64,000 nucleotides of DNA from Rotaria sp. Silwood1 (taxonomy: Eukaryota; Rotifera; Eurotatoria; Philodinida; Philodinidae). The stretch lies in NCBI GenBank assembly GCA_905250075.1, contig CAJNOP010000033.1, forward strand, positions 859,654 through 923,653, given 5' to 3'. The notes below the pieces were generated by a model, which saw nothing but the letters and a program-made list of their open reading frames with translations, did not search any database and was not told the origin of the DNA. Below are positions 61,951 through 64,000 of the stretch, in pieces (position 1 is the first letter of the stretch; each line of letters opens with the position of its first letter). Made by a program: the position numbers and the translations under genes.

Positions 61951-64000
61951 ATGGCTGCTACAACTGTTAAAACTGATCCAATTCGTATGAAATAAAAAAA
62001 AATTGTTTTTAATATTCATTTTATTTAATTAGAAAGCGATAAAATGAAATTTCGTACACAAATTATCGATGGAAAACCACAAATATTTTTTGATACGAAT
62101 GGTTTGTTAATGACTATATTTATTTTTGTTGATATTTTAATACTAATTTATTGAAGATGAGTCTTCCAAAAAAACAAAATCCAAAAGAAAGAGTCGAGCA
62201 ATAAATACGGCGAATCGTTTTACAGAACAACAAAAAACGAAAATAAATAATCAAAAATCTCCTATACCAAATGGAACAAATAAACAAAAAACTAAAACTG
62301 AACAATCAACTAATAAAATACGAGTTAATGATGATGGTTCAACATTAGGAGTTTATATGACTATGGATGAATTAGCTGAACTTGTCAAAGCTGTAAAAGA
62401 AAACTCAAAAAGTAAAGCAAAATAAAGATTTTTTTTTCAATAATAATTTAGCTATATTTTAGACGAGAATAAAACCAGCACAGAAATCAAACGTAGATTG
62501 AAAATCTTTAATTTAAAAAAAAAAGTCTTTTCTTAATTTGTTGTAGAAGAACCACCACCACCATCACAACAACAGCAACAGCAACAACGACAATATACTG
62601 AAACAACAGCTCCGCCCCTTGTTCCTAAATTAGATTTACCACCTGAACCTCTTCCACCTCCACCAGTTCATGTTACACCACGAGAACAAGTTTTAAGTGT
62701 AATGGCTGAAAAAAAACGTCAAAAATGGCTTCGAGAAAAAGCTGAAATTGAACGATTACAATTAGAAATTGAATATGATCAGCTTAAACATCAATTATCA
62801 CCTCGTCATAGAAAGACTTCTGTATCTCCTGGTATCATCAAAATACAAAAAGAAATTAAATTCATATTTTGTTTCTGACTTTTAAGAACGATCAACATTC
62901 CAATATGATTTTCCACCAACAACGAATAAACCACCATCTGTACCCTCAGTTCCACAATCATTTAAATCTAATGATCATCAACATGATATTTCACCAAAAG
63001 TCAACGAAAGTAAATAAAAAAAACCCAAGAGAAAACTCAGTATTGAGTATTGTTCTAGTAGATCCAAATCATGATGCTTTGAAAACACAACTAATGGAGA
63101 AAAAACAACAACAATGGAAACAAGAAAATTGTAAGAAGCTAGCAATTAGAAATTTTTGTCATGCTTGAATAGAGATCGTCAAATTACCTAAACAATGGTC
63201 ATTGTTGACATATTCACACGATGTTTTTGTAAGTGAAACGTAAGAAAATTGATAAACGCCAAACACATAAAGCTTCGACAGCCCTCAAGTTTATCTGAAT
63301 TTTTTTTTTGTTTTTACTCATTATATAGTAAGGAAAAAATCTATGCATGCTACAAAAATCTGCATTGAACAGTATACTTAATACTCAAAACTGAATTACA
63401 ATCCTTACATCCCTCTTACTTATTTTTTCGAACAGCCTGACATATGGTTCATCTAACAAATGAAGTTTTCCAATTGATAAATCGCTTTTGATTTGGAACT
63501 ACATGATAGATGTAGACCCAAATGAGTTTTGAATATCCTGAAAAGAGTTTGTGCCTTGCTGACTCTAAATACAAAGCTGCTTTTATGACTTTTTTGCTAT
63601 CATGTCAAAAAAAATCGATTTTGTCTGAATATGATAGAAGCAACATTTTTATACCTTTGTCGACGATCTCTATCCAATCATGGCAAAAAAAAAATTTGCT
63701 CAAATTTCGAATTACCGAAACCTTATATTATAAACAAATTGAAAGATTTCCTTATCTAAATTTTTATTTTTTTAGCGGAAAAACCACCAGTTTGGAATCC
63801 ATTTGGTCGTCCAGGTGGTGGTGCACCTAATATCAATGAAAATCAATCGCGAGCATCTGTTTGTTTTTCTATTTTCTTTTTATTGAATTCAAATGGGATT
63901 AATTTATTTATTTTTTTAGCAAATACCATCAAATACTGTATCATATCGTCCACCAATTCCACAACATACTGATAATTCTTCATATTCATTACCATCTACA
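61951..64000 (+). CDS. CCDC66/CSPP1-like ciliary coiled-coil protein (partial, 5' end)
   Basis: Exons 61951-61984, 62033-62101, 62157-62411, 62547-62831, 62887-63009, 63059-63130, 63776-63858, 63920-64000 (runs off the window). 334 codons so far, all in phase. The N-terminal KMKFRTQIIDGKPQIFFDTN resembles the DGKTKLILSPY opening of vertebrate CCDC66; GVYMTMDELAELVKAVKEN resembles its TQDQLQQILMTVNQ segment; EKKRQKWLREKAEIERLQLE is the basic coiled coil that precedes its microtubule-binding part. The later WNPFGRPGGGAP motif recalls CSPP1, a CCDC66 partner, and protist relatives. Both families act at centriolar satellites and the ciliary axoneme. Which family it truly belongs to needs the missing 3' half. 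Intron 6 (645 bases) holds an inverted-repeat element; the others are 48-135 bases. Confidence 0.75.
63137..63703. repeat. Foldback element in intron 6 of the CCDC66/CSPP1-like gene
   Basis: AGAAATTTTTGTCATGCTTG then AATAGAGATCGTC (63147-63180) pairs with the complement of GACGATCTCTATCCAATCAT then GGCAAAAA (63661-63690). Partial pairing continues inward. The element fills nearly the whole intron. No open frame; ends are approximate. Confidence 0.65.

Noticed and set aside
1-64000. tRNA, rRNA, CRISPR arrays, bacterial operons or telomeric repeats
   Set aside because: Looked for cloverleaf arms with GGTTCRA, spaced direct repeats, Shine-Dalgarno-led gene chains and short telomere units; none was found by eye. 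A tRNA scan could still reveal a divergent gene.

Overview
The window is AT-rich animal nuclear DNA with one 10-base run of Ns. Most introns are about 48-65 bases with GT...AG ends and T-rich 3' ends, UTRs are short, and spacers are long and full of homopolymers. The gene content (two peptide-hormone precursors, 14-3-3 epsilon, a Toll-like LRR receptor, a very large NO VEIN-like ATPase, FLYWCH/MULE and hAT transposons, ciliary-type genes) fits a small lophotrochozoan. A rotifer, perhaps bdelloid, is my best guess; this is inference from gene style, not from a diagnostic marker.

Layout. 1-6.4 kb: no convincing gene; an old hAT-like relic and weakly coding-like debris. 6.5-7.8 kb: a small FW-type peptide precursor (+) and a one-pass membrane protein (-). 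13.0-13.4 kb: a precursor with four identical amidated peptides of allatostatin A/buccalin type. 14.3-15.7 kb: a four-exon Q/M/P-rich disordered protein. 20.35-21.34 kb: 14-3-3 epsilon, five exons. 21.3-28.1 kb: gene-free. 28.1-31.8 kb: a Toll-like receptor with LRRs and the Toll-type cysteine cluster but no TIR domain. 35.8-48.5 kb: one 15-exon gene, 2733 codons, with a sacsin/NOV-type ATPase fold and a C-terminal DUF3883 domain. 49.5-57.6 kb: an island of mobile DNA in which a decayed repetitive gene was hit by a MULE with an open FLYWCH transposase, whose right terminal repeat was then split by a 1.13-kb hAT element. Two long palindromes flank these. 58.7-59.34 kb: a two-copy direct repeat. 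59.4-64 kb: a compact gene cluster. A 124-codon unknown, an E2 ubiquitin-conjugating enzyme and LRRC51 lie on the minus strand; a CCDC66/CSPP1-like coiled-coil gene on the plus strand runs off the window end.

How things fit together. LRRC51 and the CCDC66/CSPP1-like gene are divergent and share a 398-base spacer with a near-perfect RFX X-box, 68 bases from the LRRC51 start, which suggests common ciliary regulation. LRRC51 and the E2 are only 43 bases apart on the same strand, the spacing expected of an operon resolved by trans-splicing. Introns fall into two size classes: most are near 55 bases, while several longer ones carry foldback or MITE-like inverted repeats.

The exon joins given were worked out by eye from frame continuity and GT/AG sites. 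Every multi-exon model below has a total length divisible by three and no internal stop.
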